Below are positions 9,109 to 17,843 of a stretch of 64,000 nucleotides of DNA, one piece after another. Position 1 is the stretch's first letter; each line of letters opens with the position of its first letter. Source of the DNA: Streptomyces huiliensis (GTDB taxonomy: Bacteria; Actinomycetota; Actinomycetes; Streptomycetales; Streptomycetaceae); assembly GCF_020037025.1 (NCBI RefSeq), contig NZ_JAIQLH010000048.1, forward strand, positions 1 to 64,000, given 5' to 3'. A model generated the notes under the pieces. It did not search any database. It was not told the origin of the DNA and saw only the letters and a program-made list of their open reading frames with translations. The position numbers were made by a program, and so were the translations under genes.

Positions 9109-10415
9109 AGGCCGACGGCGGCTGTCACGTCGCGCAGGTCGACGAACTTGAAGCCGGTCGCCGGACGGGTGCCGCCCCGGCCGTCGGGGGCTTCGGGGGT
9201 GTCGTGGCCGTCTTGGACGACCAGCAGGCCGTGCGGGTAGCGGCTGCCGAGCGGGGCGTTGAGGACGGTGGCGCCGTCGCATTCCTCCGACCCGTCGAGG
9301 GCCGCCGAGGCGGCGCCGACGCGGAAGCCGCCCTCGTACTCGTTGTCCTCGCCCACCTTGAGGTCGTAGAGGGCGAACGTGCTGTCGCCCTGGCTGGAGG
9401 CGAAGAGGTGGCCGTTGCCGTCGGGTTCCCGGAACAGGGTGAGGCCCTCGACGTCGGCGGTCAGGTGGTCGCCCCCGTAGCCGGGGTCGGCACCGGCCGT
9501 GCACTTTCCGGTGCTCTTGTCGTAGACGCCGGGGACGCCGTACTCGCGGACCTTGTCCACCAGCACCGGCTTGCCGGTGAGATCGGCGCGCATCCGCCAG
9601 ATGCCGACGTCCTCCTGGGCGGCGTAGAGCGTTCCGGTGGCCGGGTCCACCACCATGCCCTCCACCTGCGGCAGTTCGCCGGGCTCCGCGCAGGGGGACC
9701 AGGTGGTGCCGTTCGGGACGCGGAAGGACGCGGGCAGGTCGAGGGTGCGGACCTTCCGGTAGGTGACGGTGCCTTTCGTGGTCGGCCGCAGCTCGACCAG
9801 CGCGATGCGGGTCCGCTCCCGCTGGCTCACCAGGGCGTAGGCGCGTCCGGTGGACTTGTCCTGCCAGGTGGCGAGGCCGTAGGCGGTGCGCTGCCCGTTG
9901 ATCTGGGCCTGGTCCGCGGAGAACACCGGGGCGGCGGCCGGGTCGGTGATGTCGGTCAGCGGGCCACCGGGCCGCGACGGGTCGATGCGGTGGATCCGCA
10001 GCCGGTCGTTGCCCCGGTCGCTGACCACGGCCACGTCGGCGCGGCCGGCGGCGGTGCGCAGACCGGTGACGAGGTCGACGTTGTTGAACCGGCCCGGGGC
10101 GTCGCCCCGGGCCGGCGGCCGGGGAGCGGGCAGCGACTGCACCAGGTGGGCGTCCAGGTCGTACACGCGCAGGCCGCCCTTCTTGGCCGTCGCGATGACG
10201 AGGCTGCGGTCGGGATCGGCCGCGTTGCGCCAGATCGCCGGGTCGTCCGCGTCGGAGTCGCCGCCCGCCTTGTCGTCATGGAGGGCGAGGGTCTCGTGGA
10301 CGGGCGTGACCGTCGGCAGGGCCCGGTCATCGGCCCCTGCCGGGGCGGCGGTCAGGACGGCGAGCACGGCGCCCATGACGAGGGCGGTTCTGCGCGGAGT
10401 GCGTTGGGTCCTCAC
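9105..10415 (-). CDS. Secreted beta-propeller phytase (3-phytase-like)
   Basis: A 436-residue protein with a Sec signal peptide: Arg-rich N-region, hydrophobic core ALVMGAVLAVLTA and cleavage near APAGADD. The rest fits the calcium-dependent beta-propeller phytase family: early DDPAIW (DADDPAIWRN), GGLRVYDL, RFNNVDL, VVSDRGNDRLRIH and LTADVEGLTL. The enzyme would release phosphate from phytate outside the cell. I start it at GTG 10415 because AAGGAAG lies 6-7 bases upstream; an in-frame ATG at 10451 would add 12 residues but has no evident ribosome site. No PHO box was located with confidence. Confidence 0.9.
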   Translation of the reverse strand: MRTQRTPRRTALVMGAVLAVLTAAPAGADDRALPTVTPVHETLALHDDKAGGDSDADDPAIWRNAADPDRSLVIATAKKGGLRVYDLDAHLVQSLPAPRPPARGDAPGRFNNVDLVTGLRTAAGRADVAVVSDRGNDRLRIHRIDPSRPGGPLTDITDPAAAPVFSADQAQINGQRTAYGLATWQDKSTGRAYALVSQRERTRIALVELRPTTKGTVTYRKVRTLDLPASFRVPNGTTWSPCAEPGELPQVEGMVVDPATGTLYAAQEDVGIWRMRADLTGKPVLVDKVREYGVPGVYDKSTGKCTAGADPGYGGDHLTADVEGLTLFREPDGNGHLFASSQGDSTFALYDLKVGEDNEYEGGFRVGAASAALDGSEECDGATVLNAPLGSRYPHGLLVVQDGHDTPEAPDGRGGTRPATGFKFVDLRDVTAAVGL

Positions 10416-10691
10416 GAGCACTTCCTTGGTGGACGTCAGGGATGTGTGCATCGTGAGTGGGGAACCTTGCGCGCAGGAGACAGTGATCTGTACGCGCGGT
10501 CACGGAACGGACGACCGTGTCGGGGCGCGAGCGGCCGGCCGCGCCCGAGCGCTACCGCGCCCGCTCCGGGGGCGGGCTCGTCGGGACGGTGCGGCTGTGC
10601 GCACCGGTGCCGGTGAAGGCGCCTGCCTCTTCGGCGGTCCGCCGGATGCCGTCGGGGCCGTCGGTGTCGTCTTCCTCCGCGAGTCCGGCCG

Positions 10692-11078
10692 TCAGACGAA
10701 GAAGGCGTTCATGCCGGCGACGTCCGACAGGTACGTCTCGATGCTCGCTATCTTGCCGTCGCGCAGGCGGCAGACGGTGGCCAGGTGTTCGTCCAGGCGC
10801 AGGTCGCCACGGCGGGCGGTGTTGTGCAGGGACAGGGCGACGTTCTCGCGGCTGACCAGGATGTGCAGCAGCTCGAAGTGGAGACCGTAGCCGGCGATCT
10901 TCTTGGCGCGTTCCACGACCGCGTCGGCGCCTTCTGCCGTGCCGGAGACGGTGTTGTCGCCGGGGAGCTTCCAGGTGGCGTCGTCGGTGAGCAGGGTGCG
11001 GATGCCATTCCAGTCGCCGGTGGCGAGGAAGGCGTGGAACCGCGTGCCGAGTTGGTGGGCTGCCTCGTACTGGGGCAT
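10692..11078 (-). CDS. SnoaL-like / NTF2-fold protein
   Basis: A 128-residue protein of the nuclear transport factor 2/SnoaL superfamily: AAHQLGTRFHAFLATGDWNGIRTLLTDDATWKLP is the standard N-terminal helix and cone opening, and DGKIASIETYLSDV the final strands. Such proteins are small isomerases, cyclases or ligand-binding proteins; the substrate is unknown. ATG 11078 is preceded by GGAGG. The gene is divergent from a TetR-family regulator across 98 bases that carry two matching inverted repeats, so it is the probable target of that regulator. Confidence 0.88.
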   Translation of the reverse strand: MPQYEAAHQLGTRFHAFLATGDWNGIRTLLTDDATWKLPGDNTVSGTAEGADAVVERAKKIAGYGLHFELLHILVSRENVALSLHNTARRGDLRLDEHLATVCRLRDGKIASIETYLSDVAGMNAFFV

Positions 11079-11098
11079 GGATCCTCCACGGGATGCAC

Positions 11099-11122
11099 TT
11101 AAAGCGGTGGTCTTTGCCTTAA
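11099..11122. promoter_or_regulatory. Candidate TetR operator 1
   Basis: An inverted repeat of form TTAAAGC-N10-GCCTTAA (one mismatch between arms), 21 bases upstream of the SnoaL-like start. Its architecture is the same as that of the second site 45 bases away. Confidence 0.7.
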
Positions 11123-11143
11123 GGGAGCGTAGGGGGAGGGCTG

Positions 11144-11167
11144 TTAAGGCGCAAGGCTTTGCTTTAA
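11144..11167. promoter_or_regulatory. Candidate TetR operator 2
   Basis: An inverted repeat of form TTAAGGC-N10-GCTTTAA, the mirror form of operator 1, ending 9 bases before the GTG start of the TetR gene. Binding here would block its own expression. Confidence 0.7.
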
Positions 11168-11176
11168 GGTGAAGGC

Positions 11177-11767
11177 GTGCCCGCCAAAAGCAAAGACAGT
11201 CGCCCCGGTGGCCGGAGTGCCCGTGTGCGGACCGCGGTCCATCAGGCGGTGGTGGACCTCGTGCAGGACGTCGGCGCCGACAAGGTGACCATCCCCGCGG
11301 TGGCGCGGCGGGCCGGCGTCAATCCCAGTTCCGTGTACCGGCGGTGGGGGACGGCCGCCGCCCTGCTGGCGGATGTGGCCACCCGGCGGCAGGGCGAGGA
11401 GACGCCCGAACTGCTCGGTGATCTGCGACGGGATCTGGAGCGGGTGGCGGTCTGGACGCTCTCGGATCTGTCCCGGCCGGGCGGGGTGGCGTTCTTCCGC
11501 GCTGAGGTGGCACCGGACGTGGACGACCGGCGGGCCGGGCTGCGGGCCTGTCTGCGGCGGGTCAGTGCCCGTTTTCAGGCGCCTTTGGACGCGGCTGCCC
11601 GGCGGGGTGAAGTGGTGCCCTCGCTGGAGCGGGTGCTCGACCGGGTGGTGGCCCCGCTGTATTTCCGCGTGGTGTTCTCGGTCCCGGGGACGGACGAGCG
11701 CTTCGCGCGCGGGCTCGTCGCCGAGTTGTTCGGCGCTTCGGGTGTGGAGGGGAGCGGCCTCGGCTGA
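11177..11767 (+). CDS. TetR/AcrR-family transcriptional regulator
   Basis: A 196-residue regulator. The helix-turn-helix spans residues ~36-58 (TIPAVARRAGVNPSSVYRRW). The C-terminal half is the ligand and dimer domain (TetR_C-like, ending LYFRVVFSVPGTDERFARGL). The start is GTG 11177. Two 24-bp inverted repeats lie in the short divergent region shared with the SnoaL-like gene, so autoregulation and control of that gene are likely. The ligand is unknown. Confidence 0.93.
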   Translation: MPAKSKDSRPGGRSARVRTAVHQAVVDLVQDVGADKVTIPAVARRAGVNPSSVYRRWGTAAALLADVATRRQGEETPELLGDLRRDLERVAVWTLSDLSRPGGVAFFRAEVAPDVDDRRAGLRACLRRVSARFQAPLDAAARRGEVVPSLERVLDRVVAPLYFRVVFSVPGTDERFARGLVAELFGASGVEGSGLG

Positions 11768-11801
11768 CCGTGCGCGAGAGTACGTGCGCGGGTGCCCCGT
11801 C

Positions 11802-12239
11802 TCAGCGGTCCTCTTCCACCCGCCGCTCGCTCACCGCCCGCTCGACGAACTCCACCAGGGCCGCGTGCGAGTTCGCGGCGCGGCCGGTCGTGGTGATGTC
11901 GTCGGCCTGTAGGGCGATGAGGTAGCGCAGGCGCAGGGCGATCTCGTTGACGATCTCCTCCCTGCTGCGCTGGAGGAAGAGGGGGTCGACGCCGAAGTAG
12001 TCGGCCAGGGCGGCCAGCCGGGCGTCGGTGGTGGTGGGTTGTTCGCCCTTGCGGAGTTTGCCGAGGGTTACGTGAGAGATGATCGTCTCGCCGGCCTCCT
12101 TGTTGACGGCGTCGGCGATGTGGCGGTCCGACGGCGGTTCCGTGCCGTTGGGGCCGCCTCGGGACCGCAGGTACTCCAGCTTCTGCGCCAGGGTCAACGA
12201 GGCTGCGGCGCAAGCCGAGTTCGGGTCTCTCATGACCAC
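11802..12239 (-). CDS. XRE-family helix-turn-helix regulator
   Basis: A 145-residue protein with an N-terminal Cro/C1-type DNA-binding domain: LAQKLEYLRSR, then a long insertion, SDRHIADAVNKEAGETIISHVTLGKLRKGE, and ALADYFGVDPLFLQ. This layout matches the actinobacterial EspR-like or plasmid-regulator-like XRE group. An alternative start two codons later (MRDPN) is possible. It is convergent with the TetR gene and its promoter faces the 870-base region before the biosynthetic cluster, so it may control its own promoter and perhaps the cluster. The regulatory target is inference. Confidence 0.88.
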   Translation of the reverse strand: MVMRDPNSACAAASLTLAQKLEYLRSRGGPNGTEPPSDRHIADAVNKEAGETIISHVTLGKLRKGEQPTTTDARLAALADYFGVDPLFLQRSREEIVNEIALRLRYLIALQADDITTTGRAANSHAALVEFVERAVSERRVEEDR

Positions 12240-12325
12240 TTTTTTACTTGGTTGCCGGCGGTTACCTATAGGTCTGGTCCAAAGCTGTGGGGATGGTCAC
12301 CGGACATTGCCGACAATTCGGGCGT

Positions 12326-12340
12326 GGAAGGTTACCTTCC
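12326..12340. promoter_or_regulatory. Perfect 15-bp palindrome, candidate XRE operator
   Basis: GGAAGGT-T-ACCTTCC is a perfect 7-1-7 inverted repeat about 90 bases upstream of the XRE start. Its core GGTTACCT also occurs at 12260-12267, followed by TATAGG, close to the XRE start. Confidence 0.5.
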
Positions 12341-12861
12341 GGTTTGGGGGCGGTGGTTGCCCGGTGTGCGGCAGGTGAATGGATGGCGCCATTCCACTTG
12401 CCCAGTAACGCAGTTGACGAAGTGTCAGGTTGTGAGGCTGGTGGCTGGGGTGTCGTGCGTCCGGGTGGGTCGGAGTGGGGGGCGCTTGTTGTGGGGGGCG
12501 GGTGTGGCGCTTCGGTGGTTGAAGTCCGAGTGGTTACTGACCAGTCGGTTCAATGGCGTTCGGGACGATCTTGCATTCTCGGCCGGATCTGCCTAAGCTC
12601 ACCGGCGTTAAGTGGGGTTAACAGCCCGACGCACCGCGCTCCGGCAGTAACGGAAGCGCGCGGGTCGGGCATACGGGGGAGAGTCTTGAAGGGTATCGGG
12701 CCGGAATCCGTCCATACGGAGATTCCAGGGGGATGTGCCTCGATCAACGAGCGGCCCAAGGGGGCCGGCCGGTGTCGTGTCCCGGCTGTGGCCGCTTTCC
12801 GTTTCGTTCGTGTTCACCGTTCTCACGGGCTGCCGTCAACGCGCCCGTTGCACGCTGATCT

Positions 12862-12880
12862 CCCCGCGCCGGGCGCGGGG
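12862..12880 (+). terminator. Hairpin upstream of the cluster
   Basis: A perfect 8-bp stem, CCCCGCGC then loop CGG then GCGCGGGG, lies about 230 bases before the first cluster gene. It could be a terminator or attenuator in the leader; function unproven. Confidence 0.4.
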
Positions 12881-13106
12881 GGTTGATTCGTCGGTTTTCC
12901 GGCTCCGTTAGGCGCGGCTTCGGGCTGCCCTGTGGCGCGCGGTAACGACAGGACCTTTTTCTCGGCCACGCATTTGTGATCCCGGTTCCGGCCGGGCGCG
13001 CCGCGCTGCCGATTACCCACGCCGATTCGCGCTGCCCGCAGGCCGACCGGCGTCCCGTTTTCACGACGTCATGCGGTCATTCGCCGCGCCAAGGGGGACC
13101 TTTCGC

Positions 13107-14150
13107 ATGCTCACGCAAGCGATGCCGAGTCGAGGGATCGGGGGAGTGCTCGACACGATCGGCGGCACTCCTCTGATAGAACTCGACAGGATCTTTCCGG
13201 ACCTTCCGTTCCGCCTCTTCGCCAAGCTGGAGAAGTTCAATCCGGGTGGTAGCGTCAAGGACCGGGTAGCGCTCAACATGCTGCTGGAGAAGGTGAGTTC
13301 GGGCGAGCTGGTGCCCGGACGGTCTGCCGTGGTGGAGTCCAGCTCGGGTAATCTGGCGATCGGGCTCGCCCAGGTCTGCCGGTATTTCGGGCTGCGGTTC
13401 ATCTGCGTCGTGGACGCCAAGACGACGGAACAGAACATCGCCATCATCCGCTCCTACGGAGCGGAAGTGGAGGTCATCACCGAACCGGACCCGGAAACCG
13501 GCGAGTTCCTCCCCAGCCGCATTCGGCGGGTGCGGGAACTCGTGCGATCCGTGCCCGACGCCTACTGGCCCAACCAGTACGGCAACCCATTGAACGCGGC
13601 GGCCCACGAGTTGACGATGCGTGAGATCGTGGAAGGGTTGAACGGGCGGCTCGATTATCTTTTCTGTGCTACCAGTTCATGTGGCACGCTTCGTGGCTGT
13701 GCCGACTACGTCAGGAAGTCGGGGCTTTCCACGGAAATCGTCGCGGTCGACGCGTTGGGCAGTGCGATATTCGGTGGGCAGTCGCCAACCACCCGGCTGC
13801 TGCCGGGACATGGCGCCGCGCTCCGGCCCGCCCTGTTCGACCCGCGGGCGGCGGATCACGTGGTGCACGTGTCGGACCTCGAATGCGTGCGCATGTGCCG
13901 GCGCCTGGTCGACCGCGAGGCGATATTGGCCGGCGGTTCGTCCGGGGCCGTCATCGCGGCCGTCGAGCGGATGCGCGACGCGATACCGGACGGTTCCCGG
14001 GTCGCGGTCGTCTTTCCCGACAGCGGTGAGCGTTATCTGGAGACCATCTACTCGGATTCCTGGGTCGCCCGGAAATTCGGTGACGTCTCCCATCTGTGGC
14101 AAGAGAACCCGGGCCCGGTGCCCGAGACCGTAGGAGCAATTCCGTGCTGA
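13107..14150 (+). CDS. sbnA: SbnA-like N-(2-amino-2-carboxyethyl)-L-glutamate synthase
   Basis: A 347-residue PLP enzyme of the cysteine-synthase fold. Key elements: IGGTPLIEL, the PLP-binding Lys in GGSVKDRVAL (K51) and SSSGNLAIGLA. The SbnA subfamily joins O-phospho-L-serine and glutamate; the following enzyme then releases L-2,3-diaminopropionate. I choose ATG 13107 because AAGGGGGACC precedes it; an in-frame ATG at 13071 has no ribosome site. Codon usage is less GC-biased than in downstream genes (GAT, TTT, TAT and ATA codons), which may signal separate acquisition. Ordinary cysteine synthase is the alternative, but the adjacent SbnB partner makes SbnA much more likely. Confidence 0.9.
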   Translation: MLTQAMPSRGIGGVLDTIGGTPLIELDRIFPDLPFRLFAKLEKFNPGGSVKDRVALNMLLEKVSSGELVPGRSAVVESSSGNLAIGLAQVCRYFGLRFICVVDAKTTEQNIAIIRSYGAEVEVITEPDPETGEFLPSRIRRVRELVRSVPDAYWPNQYGNPLNAAAHELTMREIVEGLNGRLDYLFCATSSCGTLRGCADYVRKSGLSTEIVAVDALGSAIFGGQSPTTRLLPGHGAALRPALFDPRAADHVVHVSDLECVRMCRRLVDREAILAGGSSGAVIAAVERMRDAIPDGSRVAVVFPDSGERYLETIYSDSWVARKFGDVSHLWQENPGPVPETVGAIPC

Positions 14151-15178
14151 TCGCCAGACACGCCGACGTCCACGAGGTGCTCGCCGGACGCGAGGAGGAG
14201 ATCCTCGCCGTCGTCCAGGAGACCTACGGGATCCACGAGGACGGCCGCACCGCCGTCCCGCACTCGACCTTCCTCCGCTTCCCCGGCGACGACCGCAACC
14301 GCGTCATCGGCCTCCCCGCCTTCGCCGGCGGCGACCACCCGGTCGCCGGGATGAAGTGGATCGCCTCCTTCCCCGGGAACATCGACGAGGGGCTGCCGCG
14401 AGCCAGCGCCGCCATCGTCCTGAACTCCCTGGAGAACGGCTTCCCGGTGGCCCTGCTGGAGGGCTCGCAGATCTCCGCGAAGCGCACGGCCGCCAGTGCC
14501 GCCCTCGCGGCCCGCCTGCTCACCGAGGGCGACGAGCCCACCGGCGTCACCCTCGTGGGCGGCGGTGTCATCAACACCGAGGTGCTGCGTTTCCTGCTGG
14601 TGGCCCTGCCCACACTCCGCGAGGTCACCGTCTTCGACCTCGACGCCGGCCGCGCCGAGGCGTTCGCCGCCCGCTGCCGCGAGCTCGGCCCGGAGCTGAC
14701 CGTCGACGTGGCCGCCGACCGTCCCACCGCGCTCGCCCGGCACCGCCTGGTCGCCCTGGCCACCACCAGCGGCACCCCCCACCTCGGCTCCGACGAGCTG
14801 CGGCCCGGCACCGTCGTCCTGCACGTCTCGCTGCGCGACCTGCACCCCGAGGTGATCCTCGGTGCGCAGAACATCGTCGACGACGCCGACCACGTCTGCC
14901 GCGAGCGCACCTCCCTGCACCTCGCCGAACAGCAGGCCGGGCACCGGGAGTTCATCGACGCGAGCATCGGCGCCCTCGTCCGCGGCACCGTGCCGTTCAC
15001 CCGCGACCCCGAGCGGATCACCGTCTTCTCGCCGTTCGGCCTGGGCATCCTGGACATGGCGCTGGCCGAGTACGTCCGCGCGCAGGCCGCCGAACGCGGG
15101 CTGGGTGTACAGGTCGAGGGCTTCCTCGGGCACGGTGTGACGGGCTCCGGCCACGACGCGGCGGGGTCCGGACGATGA
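14144..15178 (+). CDS. sbnB: SbnB-like N-(2-amino-2-carboxyethyl)-L-glutamate dehydrogenase
   Basis: A 344-residue member of the ornithine cyclodeaminase/mu-crystallin family. The NAD-binding motif [13 protein letters not shown] lies near residue 140; the N-terminal half has [19 protein letters not shown] and [17 protein letters not shown]. SbnB oxidatively cleaves the SbnA product to L-2,3-diaminopropionate and 2-oxoglutarate. GTG 14144 overlaps the sbnA stop by 7 bases, with TAGGAG upstream. Its stop overlaps the malonyltransferase start (ATGA), tying diaminopropionate supply to the acyl-chain genes. Confidence 0.93.
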   Translation: MLIARHADVHEVLAGREEEILAVVQETYGIHEDGRTAVPHSTFLRFPGDDRNRVIGLPAFAGGDHPVAGMKWIASFPGNIDEGLPRASAAIVLNSLENGFPVALLEGSQISAKRTAASAALAARLLTEGDEPTGVTLVGGGVINTEVLRFLLVALPTLREVTVFDLDAGRAEAFAARCRELGPELTVDVAADRPTALARHRLVALATTSGTPHLGSDELRPGTVVLHVSLRDLHPEVILGAQNIVDDADHVCRERTSLHLAEQQAGHREFIDASIGALVRGTVPFTRDPERITVFSPFGLGILDMALAEYVRAQAAERGLGVQVEGFLGHGVTGSGHDAAGSGR

Positions 15179-16104
15179 GCGGCGGCCCGTACGACGTCCT
15201 CGCCCTCTTCCCCGGCCAGGGCAGCCAGACCCCCGGGATGGCGCGCGCCTTCGCCACCGCCCGCCCCGAAGCGGCGGCCGTCTTCGACGAGGCGTCCGAC
15301 GCGCTCGGCCTCGACATGCGCGCCCTGTGCTGGGACGCCCCGGCGTCCGAGCTCGCCTCGACCGACAACGCCCAGCCGGCCCTGCTGACCGCCTCGGTCG
15401 CGGCCTGGCGGGTACTGGAGGCCGAGGGCGTCACCGCGACCGCCGCCGCGGGCCACAGCGTCGGCGCCGTGGCCGCCCTGGTGGCCACCGGGCGGCTGGG
15501 GTTCGCCGACGCCGTCCGCCTGGTCCGGCTGCGCGGCGAGCTCATGGCCGCCGCGCCCGGCGAGGGCGGCATGTGCGCCGTCCTCGCCACCGGCGACGAG
15601 CGCGAGAAGGCCCTCGCGCAGGCCGCCGAGCACGGCCTGGACATCGCCGCCGACAACAGCCCGCGCCAGTTCGTCGCCTCCGGCGACCTGGCCGCGATCG
15701 GGGGGTTCGCGGCGGCCGTCGGCGCCCGCGCCAAGCCGCTGGACGTCTCGCACGCCTTCCACAGCCGGCTGATGGCGCCCGCCGCCGCCGACTGGGAGGC
15801 GGCCGTCGCCGAAGTCCGGCTGCGCCCCGCCACCGCCCCCGTCGGGCTCATCACCACCGGCGCGTTCGGCACCGACGAGGACGCCGTGCGCCGGGACCTC
15901 GCGGACGCGCTGTGCGCGCCCGTCCGCTGGCGGGAGCTGATGGACGCGACGGCCGGCCGGCCGGAGCCCGCCGCGCCGCTCGTGGCCGTCGGACCCGCCA
16001 AGGCCCTCGTCGGCCTGGCCAAGCACTTCGCCGCCAAACCGCAGGTGTCCCTGGTGGACACGCCGACCTCCCTCACCGCGCTGCTGCGCCGCCTGGGGGC
16101 CTGA
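15175..16104 (+). CDS. ACP S-malonyltransferase (FabD-like)
   Basis: A 309-residue acyltransferase. FPGQGSQ near the N-terminus, the serine nucleophile in [10 protein letters not shown], and SHAFHS with the catalytic His are all present. It should load malonyl units onto the carrier protein encoded two genes downstream. A dedicated in-cluster FabD copy frees the pathway from the housekeeping enzyme. ATGA overlap with sbnB shows translational coupling. Confidence 0.94.
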   Translation: MSGGPYDVLALFPGQGSQTPGMARAFATARPEAAAVFDEASDALGLDMRALCWDAPASELASTDNAQPALLTASVAAWRVLEAEGVTATAAAGHSVGAVAALVATGRLGFADAVRLVRLRGELMAAAPGEGGMCAVLATGDEREKALAQAAEHGLDIAADNSPRQFVASGDLAAIGGFAAAVGARAKPLDVSHAFHSRLMAPAAADWEAAVAEVRLRPATAPVGLITTGAFGTDEDAVRRDLADALCAPVRWRELMDATAGRPEPAAPLVAVGPAKALVGLAKHFAAKPQVSLVDTPTSLTALLRRLGA

Positions 16105-16109
16105 CAACA

Positions 16110-16865
16110 GTGAGTACAGCCATGCAGTTCGAACCGTCCACCGTGGCCCTGGTCACCGGCGCCTCCCGGGGCATCGGCCGGGCCTGCGCCCTGGCCCTGG
16201 CCGAGGCCGGCTGCGACGTGGTCGTGCACTACGTCTCCCGCACCGAGGCCGCCGAGGAAGTGGCCGCGGAGATCCGCGGGATGGGGCGCAAGGCGCTGGT
16301 GGTCCGCGCGGACGTCGGCGTCGAGGCCGAGGTCAAGGCGATGTTCAAGACCATCCGCGCCGAGTGGAAGCGGCTCGACGTCGTCGTCGCCAACGGCGGC
16401 ATCACGGCCGACGGCTTCCTCGCCACGATGAGCCTCGACAAGTGGCAGCGGGTCATCGACACCAACCTCACCGGCGCGTTCCTCACCTGCCGCGAGTCGG
16501 TCAAGATGATGCACCGCACCGGCGGCTCGATCGTCCTCATGGGCTCCACCAGCGGCGTCACCGGCCAGCCCGGCCAGGCCAACTACAGCGCCAGCAAGGG
16601 CGGTCTGATCAGCCTCGGCAAGGGCCTCGCCCGCGAGGTCGCCGAGCGCGGCATCCGCGTCAACATCGTCGCCCCCGGGTTCACGGACACCGACATGGTG
16701 CGCGACATGCCCCCCGCGGTGCGCGAGCGACTGATCGGCACGGTGCCCATGAAGCGCGCCGGCACCCCGGAGGAGGTGGCCTCGGCGGTCACCTTCCTGG
16801 CCTCGCCGGCCGCGAGCTACATCACGGGGAAGGTCCTCGTCGTCGACGGCGGGCTCGTCCCGTAG
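16110..16865 (+). CDS. 3-oxoacyl-ACP reductase (FabG-like ketoreductase)
   Basis: A 251-residue short-chain dehydrogenase. It shows the cofactor motif [12 protein letters not shown] (ANGGI), catalytic Ser in MGSTSG and the YSASK motif with Tyr and Lys, and ends [11 protein letters not shown] as FabG proteins do. It reduces the beta-keto group after each condensation, probably with NADPH. The start is either GTG 16110 or ATG 16122. A 15-bp tandem repeat begins at its stop codon. Confidence 0.93.
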   Translation: MSTAMQFEPSTVALVTGASRGIGRACALALAEAGCDVVVHYVSRTEAAEEVAAEIRGMGRKALVVRADVGVEAEVKAMFKTIRAEWKRLDVVVANGGITADGFLATMSLDKWQRVIDTNLTGAFLTCRESVKMMHRTGGSIVLMGSTSGVTGQPGQANYSASKGGLISLGKGLAREVAERGIRVNIVAPGFTDTDMVRDMPPAVRERLIGTVPMKRAGTPEEVASAVTFLASPAASYITGKVLVVDGGLVP

Positions 16866-16941
16866 CCCCGAGGTCCGTAGCCCCGAGGTCCGTAGCCCCG
16901 AGGTCCGTAACCCCGAGGCCCGTCACCCCGAGGCCCGTCAC
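16861..16941 (+). repeat. 15-bp tandem repeat between ketoreductase and ACP genes
   Basis: Five consecutive units related to CGTAGCCCCGAGGTC start at 16861, 16876, 16891, 16906 and 16921, plus a partial sixth. The first three look identical. The array starts in the ketoreductase stop codon and lies about 50 bases before the ACP start, so it lengthens the intergenic leader without touching coding sequence. Confidence 0.9.
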
Positions 16942-16989
16942 TTTCTCAAGGCCCGCAAGCCGCCACCCACCACAGACAGGAGTACCGCC

Positions 16990-17301
16990 ATGACCGCCAC
17001 CTACGAGGAACTGCTGGCCACCGCCGAGGCGCGCACCGCCCTCAACAACCACGTCAAGACCCAGCTCGTCGAGAGCCTGGGCCTGGAGATCCGCCCCGAG
17101 CTGATCGGTGACGACCAGCCGCTGTTCGGCCGCGGCCTGGAGCTGGACTCGCTCGACACGCTGGAGATCGTCGTCATGGTCGAGGAGCAGCTCGACGTCA
17201 CGATCAGCGACGACGACCGTTCCGCGTTCGGCTCGATCAACCGTCTCATCGACTTCGTCGTCGCCGACCGCGGCGAGATCCCCCAGGTGGAGGCGGCGTG
17301 A
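16990..17301 (+). CDS. Acyl carrier protein
   Basis: A 103-residue carrier protein. The phosphopantetheine serine is in GLELDSLDTLEIVVMVEEQ, about residue 55. The protein is acidic, and longer than FabC-type ACPs by an N-terminal helix of ~20 residues. ATG 16990 follows ACAGGAG. Its stop overlaps the dehydratase GTG by 4 bases. It carries the growing acyl chain for the KS-CLF, reductase and dehydratase, and should be activated by the phosphopantetheinyl transferase of the cluster. Confidence 0.95.
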   Translation: MTATYEELLATAEARTALNNHVKTQLVESLGLEIRPELIGDDQPLFGRGLELDSLDTLEIVVMVEEQLDVTISDDDRSAFGSINRLIDFVVADRGEIPQVEAA

Positions 17302-17843
17302 CCACCTCGGCCCCCACCACCCCCCTCAGCTTCGACGCCAACGCGATCCGCGCGCTGCTGCCGCACCGCTGGCCGATGCTGCTCGTTGACCGCGCCTACG
17401 ACGTCATCCCGGGCAAGTCCGGCTACGGCATCAAGAACGTCACCATCTCGGAGCCGTACTTCGCCGGGCACTACCCGGACCAGTCGATCATGCCGGGCGT
17501 CCTCATCGTCGAGGCCATGGCCCAGCTGACGGCCGTCGTCTACGCCTCCGCGTGGCTCGCGGAGGCCGGACAGAGCGGCAAGGCCGGACAGAGCGGCGAG
17601 ACAGGACAGAGCGGCGAGGCCGAGGTCGCGGCCCGGGTCGGCTACCTCGGGGCGATCCGGCAGATGAAGTTCAGCCGGCTCGTCGTCCCCGGCGACCGGC
17701 TCACCATGAAGGTCGAGCTCGGCCGCCCCTTCGACCGGCTGACGCCCGTCACCGTGCAGGCCAGTGTCGACGGCGAGCTCGCCGCCAAGGGCTCGCTGAC
17801 CGTCAGCGAGCGCACCGCGGGGGACCCGAGTGGACTCCAGTAG
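17298..17843 (+). CDS. 3-hydroxyacyl-ACP dehydratase (FabZ-like)
   Basis: A 181-residue hot-dog-fold dehydratase. It carries LLPHRWPMLLVDRAYDV, the catalytic His in FAGHYPDQSIMPGVL with the acidic residue in VEAMAQLTA. It would create the double bonds left by the absence of an enoylreductase. An 18-bp repeat adds GQSG(K/E)-rich residues in a loop after the active-site helix (AWLAEAGQSGKAGQSGETGQ), not expected in the family. Start is GTG 17298, coupled to the ACP gene. Confidence 0.92.
   Translation: MTTSAPTTPLSFDANAIRALLPHRWPMLLVDRAYDVIPGKSGYGIKNVTISEPYFAGHYPDQSIMPGVLIVEAMAQLTAVVYASAWLAEAGQSGKAGQSGETGQSGEAEVAARVGYLGAIRQMKFSRLVVPGDRLTMKVELGRPFDRLTPVTVQASVDGELAAKGSLTVSERTAGDPSGLQ
17565..17618 (+). 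repeat. 18-bp in-frame tandem repeat inside the dehydratase gene
   Basis: Three units of the type GCCGGACAGAGCGGCAAG start at 17565, 17583 and 17601. They encode AGQSGK, AGQSGE and TGQSGE within a surface loop. Confidence 0.88.

Larger units (their letters stand above)
12240..13106. other. 867-base non-coding region upstream of the biosynthetic cluster
   Basis: No convincing gene is visible. Base composition is more AT-rich and irregular than the flanks. It holds two GGTTACCT sites (12260 and 12330), the second inside a perfect palindrome; an imperfect inverted repeat GGAATCCGT...ACGGAGATTCC at 12703-12726; and a GC hairpin at 12862-12880. It must contain the XRE promoter on the left and the cluster promoter on the right. 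Short frames in it lack ribosome sites at useful spacing and coding bias. Confidence 0.6.

Noticed and set aside
9204..10616. Plus-strand frame opposite the phytase
   Set aside because: Shadow frame; the minus strand has a signal peptide, ribosome site and phytase motifs.
12734..12862. Possible Cys-containing small peptide (MCLDQRAAQ...) in the pre-cluster region
   Set aside because: The AGGGGG sequence touches the ATG, so ribosome spacing is wrong; no conservation can be judged.
13107..14150. Housekeeping cysteine synthase
   Set aside because: The directly coupled SbnB-type dehydrogenase and the cluster context favour SbnA.
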